IMG/VR virus record: IMGVR_UViG_3300020056_002227
Span: 1-64,000 of that record
Strand: one strand, 5' to 3'
Length of the DNA stretch: 64,000 nucleotides
Origin: a virus
The stretch's first letter is position 1; each line of letters starts with the position of its first letter. The position numbers and the translations under genes were made by a program. A model generated the notes under the pieces. That model was given only the letters and a program-made list of their open reading frames with translations. It did not search any database and had not been told where the DNA came from. Shown in pieces: positions 45,277 through 52,678 of this stretch.

Positions 45277-45460
45277 TCAGCACCTGTATCAAACCCCTAT
45301 CCCAATTTTCTGATACGTCTTGTGCGTAATAGAAATTGTTATCTGGTAGTTCTCTGGTTTGGATTAACTTGCCGTCTTCCCACAAATCAACCACATACAT
45401 TTCACCCGACTCTGTACTGGGTGAGGGTACCTTTCGAATCTCGCTGTGTCTAATTGTCAT
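45269..45460 (-). CDS. Hypothetical protein (63 aa)
   Basis: ATG 45460 behind GGGAGA. Contains M-Y-V-V-D-L-W-E-D-G-K-L-I-Q-T-R-E-L-P and Y-Y-A-Q-D-V-S-E-N-W, a two-strand, one-helix pattern of small phage proteins. Overlaps the dCMP deaminase end by 11 nt. Function unknown. Confidence 0.6.
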   Translation of the reverse strand: MTIRHSEIRKVPSPSTESGEMYVVDLWEDGKLIQTRELPDNNFYYAQDVSENWDRGLIQVLNG

Positions 45461-45917
45461 GTTTTTCTCCCATGTTGATGAAAGAGTATAGCATTCCAGC
45501 CTCATCAAACATTTGTTTTGAGTGCTGAAACTCTTTTTTCCATTTGTCTGGGTATTTATTGCTTTCTGGCATCACGACTCTCATGATACCACTACTGATT
45601 ACACCCTTTGCACACTCAGAGCAAACTGGCAATCCCCAAATATAGAGAGTAGATCTGTGTAAAGAGACACCATTACCAGCAGCATTATAAATTGCGTTCA
45701 TTTCTGCATGGACAGTATAACGGTACTTCTGCTCTTTATCTAATAAACGTTCGGTGAGATCAGCAACCTTACGAGGAAATCCATTGTACCCAGTCGCTAG
45801 AACTCTACGATTCTCATTAATGATTACAGCCCCTACCTGAGTGCTAGGATCTTTACTCCAGGTTGCAACCTCGCGAGCAAGGCGAAGAAACCTAATGTCC
45901 CAGTGATCATCGATCAT
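45450..45917 (-). CDS. cd: dCMP deaminase
   Basis: 155 residues from ATG 45917. Zinc site H-A-E-M-N-A near 76-81 and P-V-C-S-E-C-A near 101-107, with D-P-S-T-Q-V-G-A-V-I near 24-33. Converts dCMP to dUMP, feeding ThyX. Normal length for the T4 family after allowing for a shorter insert. Overlaps the 42-residue gene by 11 nt. Confidence 0.93.
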   Translation of the reverse strand: MIDDHWDIRFLRLAREVATWSKDPSTQVGAVIINENRRVLATGYNGFPRKVADLTERLLDKEQKYRYTVHAEMNAIYNAAGNGVSLHRSTLYIWGLPVCSECAKGVISSGIMRVVMPESNKYPDKWKKEFQHSKQMFDEAGMLYSFINMGEKHDN

Positions 45918-46035
45918 TGGAATAACCACCCTTATGCTTGCGATAACCCTTTGACGCAGCTTTCTTGCGATCAGTAAACGTGGCAGGTCGATTGAACTTT
46001 TCCATGTTCTTGGCCACGGGGTTACCTTTAATCAT
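45907..46035 (-). CDS. Small conserved phage protein (42 aa)
   Basis: ATG 46035 overlaps the previous stop. N-P-V-A-K-N-M-E-K-F-N-R-P-A-T-F and R-K-K-A-A-S-K-G-Y-R-K-H-K-G-G, a strongly basic pattern conserved in T4-like phages (DUF7230-like, from memory). Likely nucleic-acid-binding by charge; function unknown. Confidence 0.75.
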   Translation of the reverse strand: MIKGNPVAKNMEKFNRPATFTDRKKAASKGYRKHKGGYSNDR

Positions 46036-46267
46036 TCTCGGTTTCATCTTTCTTTATGTCCAGTACCTTACCGTCTTTAAAGGGTTGTACCTCGACAACC
46101 GTTTCGTTTTCAATCATTCGAATACACGTGAGTGTGATCTTAAGATCTTGTTCAAGGAAAGCAATTTTACGTTGAAGCTCTTGCAGATGTTCGTAGTATT
46201 GCTCGAGCTCTTTTTCTTTGCGTATCTTACTCTCAATGATATCCGTTAATGTGATGATCTCACTCAC
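46028..46267 (-). CDS. Small coiled-coil protein (79 aa)
   Basis: A continuous heptad helix from about 12 to 55 (E-K-E-L-E-Q-Y-Y-E-H-L-Q-E-L-Q-R-K-I) with a short beta end (V-V-E-V-Q-P-F-K-D-G-K-V). Soluble. No function recognised. Confidence 0.65.
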   Translation of the reverse strand: MSEIITLTDIIESKIRKEKELEQYYEHLQELQRKIAFLEQDLKITLTCIRMIENETVVEVQPFKDGKVLDIKKDETEND

Positions 46268-46275
46268 GAATCACC

Positions 46276-46485
46276 TCAAAGGCAGGCTGCAACTATTTCT
46301 CGTTGCTCCTTATGATCTCGTACAACACGGGCAAGGTGAGATTTCAGCATGGTAATTGCCAGATCTTTATCATCCGTGCCATACTCATTGAGGTATTTAT
46401 CAGCTAGGGCATCTACAAGGGCGTTAGACTCCTTATAGGTTAAGCCGGAACTAAATTTGAATGTGTCGATGTTATAACTACTCAT
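46276..46485 (-). CDS. Small helical protein (69 aa)
   Basis: Contains L-T-Y-K-E-S-N-A-L-V-D-A-L-A-D-K-Y-L and L-K-S-H-L-A-R-V-V-R-D-H-K. All-helical, soluble, no motif. First gene of its run, 8 bp from the next. Confidence 0.65.
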   Translation of the reverse strand: MSSYNIDTFKFSSGLTYKESNALVDALADKYLNEYGTDDKDLAITMLKSHLARVVRDHKEQREIVAACL

Positions 46486-46516
46486 AATATATCCTTACAT
46501 TGGTTTCAAATCAAAT

Positions 46517-46593
46517 TGGCACGCCCGAGAGGATTCGAACCTCTGACCGATGGCTTAGAAGGCCATTGCTCTATCCAGCTGAGCTACGAGCGC
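46517..46593 (-). tRNA. tRNA-Arg (TCT)
   Basis: 77 nt including CCA. Acceptor GCGCTCG with CGGGCGT (one G-U and one U-G pair), D arm GCTC/GAGC, anticodon loop CTTCTAA (anticodon TCT), T arm GGTTCGAATCC. Two bases from the end of the metalloprotease gene. Confidence 0.94.
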
Positions 46594-46594
46594 A

Positions 46595-47026
46595 TTAGAG
46601 TCCATTCTCAAAGCCTTCGACCAGTTTCAACTGCAATCGTCGGGCTTCTTTTTCCCAAGGTTGATCCCAGTACTCTGCATTGGAGAAGTTGCGTTTCTTC
46701 CAATGGGTCAGTTGTGGGTTCAATTCACCACGGGCAAACTGCTTAATGTGTACAAATTCATGAGCAAGAATGCTCATCCAGTTGGAATACAGAGCAACAT
46801 CGATGATGAATGCCCGGGTACTCAGGGGTTCACAAAGACCCTCTGTGGTCGTTCCTCGTTCAACGACAATGTTATTATGAACACGAATCTGAATGGTCGT
46901 TTTGAGACGGCTGATTCCTAGTTGCCTTGCAAAGCTTTCGCAAGCAAGGGTCACCATACCTTGTAGAGATTTGGGTAGTTCACCTTCTTTGGGTCCGCAA
47001 ATCCATAAATCCATAAATCGACTCAC
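46595..47026 (-). CDS. Zinc metalloprotease-like protein, GTG start
   Basis: 143 residues. H-E-F-V-H at about 89-93 with a following E-K-E-A near 124-127 gives a zincin-type metal site. GTG 47026 overlaps the previous stop; an ATG four codons on is an alternative. Similar small HExxH proteins of marine T4-like phages are of unknown substrate. SprT-like is possible. Confidence 0.65.
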   Translation of the reverse strand: MSRFMDLWICGPKEGELPKSLQGMVTLACESFARQLGISRLKTTIQIRVHNNIVVERGTTTEGLCEPLSTRAFIIDVALYSNWMSILAHEFVHIKQFARGELNPQLTHWKKRNFSNAEYWDQPWEKEARRLQLKLVEGFENGL

Positions 47027-47178
47027 ATTATTAAAAGAAAGAAAAGGAACAGCACAACCAGGAGAATCGCATTATTGAATGCGAATTCCGCGACCTTGGC
47101 AACCAATCCCAATGCAACGGCGAATACAAATACAAACACCATAATGCAAAAGAGAAAGGTCATGATCACGGGATCCAT
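47023..47178 (-). CDS. Small two-pass membrane protein (51 aa)
   Basis: Almost wholly hydrophobic: I-M-T-F-L-F-C-I-M-V-F-V-F-V-F-A-V-A and N-A-I-L-L-V-V-L-F-L-F-F-L-L-I separated by L-V-A-K-V-A-E-F. Likely two transmembrane helices. Coupled to the metalloprotease by overlapping TGA/GTG. No strong ribosome site. Confidence 0.6.
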   Translation of the reverse strand: MDPVIMTFLFCIMVFVFVFAVALGLVAKVAEFAFNNAILLVVLFLFFLLIM

Positions 47179-47185
47179 AATTGTC

Positions 47186-47392
47186 TTAATACTCTGCTTC
47201 ACGGTAGGCTAGATCCTCTCGACCGATTTCGCTCAAATCGAAATCTTCAGCCCTGTCTATATAAAGAACAAATTCAGAATTTGACTTGGTGAGATTCTTG
47301 AGAGCCTTTGCATTTTTGCGCTTCTCTCGTCGATCGGCCAACTCCAATTCTCGCATTGCAAGTTCAACATCATCTAGGTCATTGTGGTACAT
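47186..47392 (-). CDS. Small charged protein (68 aa)
   Basis: First gene after the divergent promoter region. Helix M-Y-H-N-D-L-D-D-V-E-L-A-M-R-E-L-E and R-R-E-K-R-K-N-A-K-A-L, then acidic end. Possibly an early regulator or host-interaction protein; unknown. Confidence 0.65.
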   Translation of the reverse strand: MYHNDLDDVELAMRELELADRREKRKNAKALKNLTKSNSEFVLYIDRAEDFDLSEIGREDLAYREAEY

Positions 47393-47422
47393 AATATATA
47401 TCTCTTCTCAATTGATGATATG

Positions 47423-47451
47423 ATTCTATCAAGCCCTAGGGCCCCTGTCAA
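47423..47451 (-). promoter_or_regulatory. Sigma70-type early promoter, leftward
   Basis: Minus strand TTGACA (47451..47446), 17 bp, TAGAAT (47428..47423), extended -10 TG. The 23-bp repeat copy 2 lies 13 bp upstream of the -35. Confidence 0.85.
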
Positions 47452-47464
47452 CATCTTTTTTCGG

Positions 47465-47487
47465 TTTTCTTAGAATATTTTGGAATA
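47465..47487. repeat. 23-bp repeat upstream of an early promoter, copy 2
   Basis: Exact match to 1761..1783, same orientation and same side of a minus-strand early promoter. Confidence 0.7.
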
Positions 47488-47542
47488 TCGATATAACCAT
47501 TTGAGATGCACTTAGGAATAGATTCATTGTCTGATGGTAGAC

Positions 47543-47571
47543 ATTATATAGGGTAGCCGACCTACTGTCAA
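47543..47571 (-). promoter_or_regulatory. Sigma70-type early promoter, leftward
   Basis: Minus strand TTGACA (47571..47566), 17 bp, TATAAT (47548..47543). Upstream on its template side is a long A/T tract that could act as an UP element. Confidence 0.83.
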
Positions 47572-47581
47572 CCCTTTTTTG

Positions 47582-47668
47582 CAATTTTTTTCAAAAAAAT
47601 TATGAACCGTAAGAAAATCAAATACTTAGCGGATTGACCCAAAAAATATCAATTTTTTTCAAAAAAAT
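47582..47668. repeat. Two 19-bp A/T direct repeats between divergent promoters
   Basis: CAATTTTTTTCAAAAAAAT occurs at 47582..47600 and 47650..47668. Each copy is itself near-palindromic (seven T, C, seven A). The pair lies between the leftward promoter at 47543..47571 and the rightward promoter at 47671..47699, each copy next to one -35 box. Candidate UP elements, regulator sites or part of a replication origin. Apart from these and the promoters I see no gene in 47393-47725. Confidence 0.75.
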
Positions 47669-47670
47669 GG

Positions 47671-47699
47671 TTGACAGCCGTGGTCAATCCTGATACTAT
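47671..47699 (+). promoter_or_regulatory. Sigma70-type early promoter, rightward
   Basis: TTGACA (47671..47676), 17 bp, TACTAT (47694..47699), extended -10 TG. Drives gp39 and gp52. Confidence 0.83.
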
Positions 47700-47725
47700 A
47701 TGATAGTTGAAATGGAGTGGTGTGA

Positions 47726-49555
47726 ATGAAACAGACCGAAGAGTTCCGAATTCTAACAGCGAGACAACACGTCCGTGAACGGATCGGTATGTATATGGGT
47801 TCATCTTCTAAAGAGGAGATCGAACGTTTCGTGCTGGGACAGTGGAAGAAAGCCACGTACGTTCCTGCACTATCGAAGATGGTAGATGAGATCCTCGACA
47901 ATGCGATCGATGAAGCGATTCGAACCAATTTCAAATTCGCCAATAAGATTAATGTATCTATAGATGGCAACAAGGTGATCGTTACTGACAACGGTCGAGG
48001 CATTCCCCAAGATGAGGTGTATGATGAGACGTCGGGTCAAAAGATCCTGCGGCCCGTTGCAGCGTGGACCAAGGTCAATGCAGGTACTTCATTTGATGAT
48101 GAAAGGGTAACGATCGGCACAAACGGTGTCGGGTCTGCTGCCACCAATTTCCTATCGGCCCAGTTTATCGGCCGCACCTGGCAGAACGGCAACCTCATCG
48201 AGGTCAAATGTAAGGGTGGTGCTGAACATACCGATGTAAAAGAGAAACAGCGAGATGGGTCAGGTACGGAGGTGACCTTTGTTGCTGATTTTGACCTTTT
48301 CGAGGTTGACAGTCTTGATGAGCTAGATACGGTCGCTCTGATTGAGGATCGATTGATCAGCCTTCAAATGGCCTTTCCTGAGATTGCATTCTCTTTCAAT
48401 AAGCGCCGAGTAAAGGTATCAGACCTCAAGAGATATGCAGCTCTGTACAGTGAATCATGCGTGATTGAGAAATCGAATAACCTGTCATTCTTCTTTGCAC
48501 CGTCTGAAGATGGTTTTCGAACCAACAGCTATGTAAATGGTGTGAATACTCGACAGGGTGGAACCTACGTCGACTACATCGTTAATGGTGTGATTGAAGA
48601 ATTAGTGTCGATGATCAAACGGAAGCACAAGGTTGAGGTAGCAAAGACTACGATCAAAGGTGGTCTCACCTTCATCAAATTCAGCCGTAATTTCATCAAC
48701 CCCAAATTCGACAGTCAGACGAAAGAACGGTTGACCAATCCCATGTCAAATGTACGAGATCATTTCGAAGCAGCTGGGGTTAAAGATTTCCAGGCCCTTG
48801 CTCGAAAGATTATGGGTACTCCCGATATCATTGACCCGATTATCGAGGCCCAACTAGCCAAGAAGATTGCAGCTGATAAACGTGCTGCAACACTTGCTCA
48901 GAAAAAGCTTCGAAAGGCCAAAGTGGCAAAACACATATCTGCTAACAGTGAAGATGCCACCCTTAAGATTGTCGAGGGTGATTCGGCCATGGGGTTCCTA
49001 TTGAAGGTTCGGGATCCCAATAAGGTCGGGGCTTACCCTCTTCGTGGTGTCATTATGAACACCTGGGATATGGCTCCGGCCAATGTATTGAAGAACAAGG
49101 AATTGAGTGAATTGGTAGCCGTGTTGGGGTTAGATATCAACGACCCAGATAGTGTCGATAATATGACCTATCGAAACGTTGCAACTCTAACCGATGCTGA
49201 CCATGACGGTATTGGTCATATCAGCCCTCTACTGATTGCCTTCTTCTACAAATTCTGGCCTCGACTGCTCAGCGAGAAGAGAGTCAAGATAACCAGAACA
49301 CCTATAATGATCTCTACAAAGGGCACGGATGTTAAGTGGTTCTATACCTATGAAGAGGCTAATTCATTCAAGGCGGAGAACACCAGCTGGAAACATAGAT
49401 ATATCAAAGGCTTGGGATCTCTCCGTGAAGATGAATACAACAGTATTATTAATGATCCGGTCTACGATACCGTGACAGTTGATGATGCTTCAATTTTCCA
49501 AATGATGTTTGGTTCTGATGCTCAATTACGAAAGGAGTTCATGTTCAATGGTTGA
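47726..49555 (+). CDS. 39: Type II topoisomerase ATPase/TOPRIM subunit, gp39
   Basis: 609 residues. GHKL ATPase: D-E-I-L-D-N-A-I-D-E near 53-62, D-N-G-R-G-I-P near 89-95, G-T-N-G-V-G-S near 130-136. TOPRIM: E-G-D-S-A-M-G near 418-424 and D-A-D-H-D-G-I-G-H near 490-498. The TOPRIM part is fused here, whereas T4 splits it between gp39 and gp60. It relieves supercoils at the fork with gp52. Confidence 0.95.
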   Translation: MKQTEEFRILTARQHVRERIGMYMGSSSKEEIERFVLGQWKKATYVPALSKMVDEILDNAIDEAIRTNFKFANKINVSIDGNKVIVTDNGRGIPQDEVYDETSGQKILRPVAAWTKVNAGTSFDDERVTIGTNGVGSAATNFLSAQFIGRTWQNGNLIEVKCKGGAEHTDVKEKQRDGSGTEVTFVADFDLFEVDSLDELDTVALIEDRLISLQMAFPEIAFSFNKRRVKVSDLKRYAALYSESCVIEKSNNLSFFFAPSEDGFRTNSYVNGVNTRQGGTYVDYIVNGVIEELVSMIKRKHKVEVAKTTIKGGLTFIKFSRNFINPKFDSQTKERLTNPMSNVRDHFEAAGVKDFQALARKIMGTPDIIDPIIEAQLAKKIAADKRAATLAQKKLRKAKVAKHISANSEDATLKIVEGDSAMGFLLKVRDPNKVGAYPLRGVIMNTWDMAPANVLKNKELSELVAVLGLDINDPDSVDNMTYRNVATLTDADHDGIGHISPLLIAFFYKFWPRLLSEKRVKITRTPIMISTKGTDVKWFYTYEEANSFKAENTSWKHRYIKGLGSLREDEYNSIINDPVYDTVTVDDASIFQMMFGSDAQLRKEFMFNG

Positions 49556-50912
49556 TATCACCGCGTTTGCTGAAGAGGTCAACAATACAAACGACTACCC
49601 AATCTCGGCTGTTGCCAAGAATGAGTGGTTGTCTTTTGCCAAATACACCGTAGAGGCTCGAGCAATCCCTAACATGATTGATGGGATGAAACCTGTTCAG
49701 AGGTTCTACCTCTACTCATCGATTATGAATTCCAAGCGAGATTTCAAAAAGGTCTCTGCTGTATCTGGTATCATTTCTGATTATGGATACAATCATGGTG
49801 AATCCTCTGCTGCTGGTGCTGGACAGTTAATGGCTGCAGAATGGAATAACAATATCTGCCTGGTAGAAGGTCGTGGTTCGTTTGGTACACGATTGATTCA
49901 AGAAGCTGGTGCACCTCGATACGTCTACACCCGACTCCACGAAAACTTTGACCGGTACATTAAAGACATTGATTTGTCCCCGAAACACGAAGACCCAGAA
50001 CACGAACCCCCGGCATTCTATCTACCCACAATCCCTCTGGTTTTGGCAAATGGTACGAAGGGTATTGCAACTGGATTTGCAACTAACATCTTACCTCGAT
50101 GCCCGAAAGATTTGCTCAAAAAGTGCGAAGACTACGTTACCTTCGGTAAGATTACACGAAACCCCAAAATCAAGTTTCCCGATTTTACCGGCAAGGTCTT
50201 GGCTGATCCTGAATCACCCAACAAGTGGATTGCATATGGCTCCTACGAGAAGACCTCGAAGACCGTAATGCAGATTACTGAGGTACCCTATGGGTTCGAC
50301 CGAGAATCATATGTAAAGGTCTTGGATAAACTCGAAGAAGATGGTGATATCGTCGGGTACGATGATCTATGTGATAAGAACGGTTTCCGTTTCGAAGTAA
50401 AATTGAAACAGGTCACATCAGCAAAATGGAATGATGCAAAGATCATTTCCAAATTCAAGCTCAGTAAGTCGTTTGTGGAGAACCTTACTGTGATCGACTT
50501 CGATGGCAAACTTCGTGAATATGATGACCCTCGACAACTGATTGCTGACTTCTGCGAATATCGTCTGGGTGTTTTGTCTCAACGAATTGATTTGAAAAAG
50601 AGTGAACTTGAAGAATTGAACCGATGGTTGAATATTAAGATTCAGTTCATTCAAGCAGTACTGGATAACCAAATTGAGTTTAAAAACAAAAAGAAGGCAC
50701 AGGTTGGAAAGCAGATTCTTCAAAACACGGATGCAATGGAAACTGATGTTGATCGTCTGCTCCGTATAAATATTATGAGCCTCACCGATGAGATGGTGAA
50801 AGATCTCAAAAAAGAAATTGCCCAAGCCAAGAAAGACCTGGCCTTTTGGAAAAAAGAAACACCAAAGAACCAGTTTATCTCCGACCTTGACGAATTGCGG
50901 AATCAAAAATGA
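49548..50912 (+). CDS. 52: Type II topoisomerase cleavage subunit, gp52
   Basis: 454 residues from ATG 49548 (AGGAG upstream, 8-nt overlap with gp39). Contains S-A-V-A-K-N-E-W, G-M-K-P-V-Q-R-F near 46-53, and the DNA-cleaving Tyr in A-P-R-Y-V-Y-T-R-L near 122-130, with a long coiled C-terminal half. Forms the topoisomerase with gp39. Confidence 0.94.
   Translation: MVDITAFAEEVNNTNDYPISAVAKNEWLSFAKYTVEARAIPNMIDGMKPVQRFYLYSSIMNSKRDFKKVSAVSGIISDYGYNHGESSAAGAGQLMAAEWNNNICLVEGRGSFGTRLIQEAGAPRYVYTRLHENFDRYIKDIDLSPKHEDPEHEPPAFYLPTIPLVLANGTKGIATGFATNILPRCPKDLLKKCEDYVTFGKITRNPKIKFPDFTGKVLADPESPNKWIAYGSYEKTSKTVMQITEVPYGFDRESYVKVLDKLEEDGDIVGYDDLCDKNGFRFEVKLKQVTSAKWNDAKIISKFKLSKSFVENLTVIDFDGKLREYDDPRQLIADFCEYRLGVLSQRIDLKKSELEELNRWLNIKIQFIQAVLDNQIEFKNKKKAQVGKQILQNTDAMETDVDRLLRINIMSLTDEMVKDLKKEIAQAKKDLAFWKKETPKNQFISDLDELRNQK
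50765..50772 (+). promoter_or_regulatory. Possible late promoter inside gene 52
   Basis: TATAAATA on the plus strand about 135 bp before the structural gene at 50909, which otherwise has no late signal. Placement makes sense; a single word within coding DNA may also be chance. Confidence 0.5.
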
Positions 50913-51400
50913 TTACTAACTACCTATCACCGGCATCATTTACAATCTCAATTGAGAGATTGCCAAACGTAGAGTTCTTCACACAGACTCTTACGATCCC
51001 GGATATCTCTACCTCTCCGGTCGAGGTAGCAAATCCACTAAAGGCACTGTATGCGACCGGTGATCGTGTCACCTATGGTGACCTAGACCTCAGCTTTGTC
51101 GTCGACGAAGATATGAATAACTATCTTGAGATTTTGGGTTGGCTCGAAGGTATTGGTTTCCCCGATGATAGCAATCAGTATAAGGCTCTTGAGAGTAGTA
51201 AAGCTGGTATTGTAAGTGATATTCGGGTGATCATTCAAAACAGCCACAAAAACCCGAACATAGAATTCGTATTCACAAACGCATTCCCCACAAGTATGTC
51301 GAGTGTCGAACTCGATATATCTCAATCTGATATCACATACCCAAAGGCAAATGTCTCATTTCGATATGATGATTTTAAAGTGAACAAAATTAATCGTTGA
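50909..51400 (+). CDS. Tail-tube-superfamily structural protein (gp19/gp54-like)
   Basis: 163 residues. Contains F-T-Q-T-L-T-I-P-D-I, G-D-R-V-T-Y-G-D-L-D-L-S-F-V-V-D-E-D-M-N-N-Y near 52-72, I-L-G-W-L-E-G-I-G-F-P and a C-terminal I-E-F-V-F-T-N-A-F-P-T-S-M. This is the pattern of a marine T4-like virion protein related to the tail tube fold. It is odd among replication genes and overlaps gp52 by 4 nt. Confidence 0.75.
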   Translation: MITNYLSPASFTISIERLPNVEFFTQTLTIPDISTSPVEVANPLKALYATGDRVTYGDLDLSFVVDEDMNNYLEILGWLEGIGFPDDSNQYKALESSKAGIVSDIRVIIQNSHKNPNIEFVFTNAFPTSMSSVELDISQSDITYPKANVSFRYDDFKVNKINR

Positions 51401-51425
51401 CAGCCTGGTTAAAACTTGATATAAT
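51397..51425 (+). promoter_or_regulatory. Sigma70-type promoter, leaderless configuration
   Basis: TTGACA (51397..51402), 17 bp, TATAAT (51420..51425), full consensus with extended -10 TG. The ATG of the dioxygenase is at 51434, 8 nt past the -10 box, so the RNA would begin about 2 nt before the start codon or at it. Confidence 0.82.
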
Positions 51426-51433
51426 GATGAATT

Positions 51434-51976
51434 ATGAAACCAGTAATTCTATACAAGCACTTTGATCAAAAATTTGTCGATGAGATTTTAGCATTCCGAA
51501 CAGGATCGAGTTGGTTCAAAGGTCATATTCAGACCCAACCCAACTGGCCTACGATATATGATCCTATGACTCGACAAGTAGACTGTATCGAAATCAACGA
51601 TCAGTCCGTAAAGGACTTGCTATTCAAAGCAGCCCAAGAATATAACGATGGTATGGATATCACCCATATCGGCGAAGTACATCTTCTACGATATAATACT
51701 GGTGGTAAATTTATATGGCATTCAGATGTTTTAGAGAAAAGAGAACATCAAAGAAAGCTTACAATGGTCGTTCAGCTGTCAGAGCCAGAAAATTATGAAG
51801 GTGGAAAATTACAGGTTGCTGGGTTTGGAATGGAACCGTTTAGACATCTTGGTGATCTAACCATCTTCCCTTCTAATATGAGGCACAGGGTAACACCGGT
51901 TACCAAGGGAGTTCGATATTCCCTTATCACATGGATTTACGGACCTCCCCGACCATTAGATGAGGATTGGCACTAG
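51434..51976 (+). CDS. 2-oxoglutarate/Fe(II)-dependent dioxygenase
   Basis: 180 residues. Iron site H-x-D in F-I-W-H-S-D near 92-97 and a distal His in M-R-H-R-V-T-P near 150-156; R-Y-S-L-I-T-W-I binds 2-oxoglutarate. Prolyl-4-hydroxylase/PiuC-like fold. Phages use such enzymes for hydroxylating proteins or nucleic acid; substrate unknown. Own promoter, no ribosome site, hence probably leaderless. Confidence 0.85.
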   Translation: MKPVILYKHFDQKFVDEILAFRTGSSWFKGHIQTQPNWPTIYDPMTRQVDCIEINDQSVKDLLFKAAQEYNDGMDITHIGEVHLLRYNTGGKFIWHSDVLEKREHQRKLTMVVQLSEPENYEGGKLQVAGFGMEPFRHLGDLTIFPSNMRHRVTPVTKGVRYSLITWIYGPPRPLDEDWH

Positions 51977-51985
51977 GAGTTTATA

Positions 51986-52423
51986 ATGAGTACTGAAGAC
52001 ATAAGTGAAATGTGGTCAAAGGATGCACCGATTGATGAAACCGATCTCGTATCTGAAAGTCGTCGAATACCCAAACTACACAGCAAATACTATAATATGT
52101 ATTTCAAAGAAGTTTTGCGTATTAAGAAATTGAAAGCAGAATACAAGCAATTAGAACACGACAAACGAGAATACTATGATGGGTCTATGGCTGAAGAGGA
52201 TCTGAAAGATCGTGGCTGGAGACCATACCAGAAAAAGGTTTTGCGAAATGAGGTCGACAAATATATCCAGGCAGATAAAGATATCATCCAGCACAGTTTA
52301 AAGATTGACTATCATACTGCTCGAGCATCTTATTTCGAAGACATCATTAAGATGATTCACTCTCGCAATTTCATTATTAAGAATATGCTGGATGTAATGA
52401 AATTCCAGTCCGGCGATTATTGA
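51986..52423 (+). CDS. uvsY: Recombination mediator UvsY
   Basis: 145 residues, all-helical: I-P-K-L-H-S-K-Y-Y-N-M-Y near 29-40, L-E-H-D-K-R-E-Y-Y-D-G near 56-66, D-Y-H-T-A-R-A-S-Y-F-E-D-I-I-K. Loads UvsX onto gp32-coated ssDNA. AGGAG upstream. Confidence 0.9.
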   Translation: MSTEDISEMWSKDAPIDETDLVSESRRIPKLHSKYYNMYFKEVLRIKKLKAEYKQLEHDKREYYDGSMAEEDLKDRGWRPYQKKVLRNEVDKYIQADKDIIQHSLKIDYHTARASYFEDIIKMIHSRNFIIKNMLDVMKFQSGDY

Positions 52424-52647
52424 TGAAAGAGCAAACTAAGCGAATTCACAAAGAGACATTCACTCAGGTAATTACCGGCATTGTAATTAACTATCCGCTA
52501 AATCTTTTGATGCTCTATACCTTCATAGAGGTCTGGAAAATTCTCGACCCAGTGACAATCAGTATCATGACCACAATTGGATTCACTGTTGTGGCTTACG
52601 CTAGAATCTTTCTGCTCCGTTCCTATTTTTCCAAGAGGTATAAATAG
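52423..52647 (+). CDS. Small membrane protein (DUF7220-like, 74 aa)
   Basis: ATG 52423 overlaps the UvsY stop (TGATG). Contains H-K-E-T-F-T-Q-V-I-T-G-I-V-I-N-Y-P-L near 8-25 and a second hydrophobic span (I-S-I-M-T-T-I-G-F-T-V-V-A-Y). Two transmembrane helices. The pattern is widespread in phages; function unknown. Confidence 0.75.
   Translation: MKEQTKRIHKETFTQVITGIVINYPLNLLMLYTFIEVWKILDPVTISIMTTIGFTVVAYARIFLLRSYFSKRYK
52639..52646 (+). promoter_or_regulatory. T4-type late promoter for uvsW
   Basis: TATAAATA overlapping the stop codon of the previous gene, 32 bp before the uvsW ATG. T4 uvsW is also a late gene. Confidence 0.8.
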
Positions 52648-52678
52648 GTAAAACGGCAATGAAAGGTTTATCTAAATC

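Noticed and set aside
50418-50906. 162-codon open frame opposite gp52
   Set aside because: Hydrophobic-rich antisense shadow of the gp52 coiled coil; no promoter on that strand.
51434-51976. The 2OG dioxygenase as the TET partner of the TAGT glycosyltransferases
   Set aside because: Motifs fit prolyl-4-hydroxylase/PiuC-like enzymes, not TET/JBP; also far from the glycosyltransferases.
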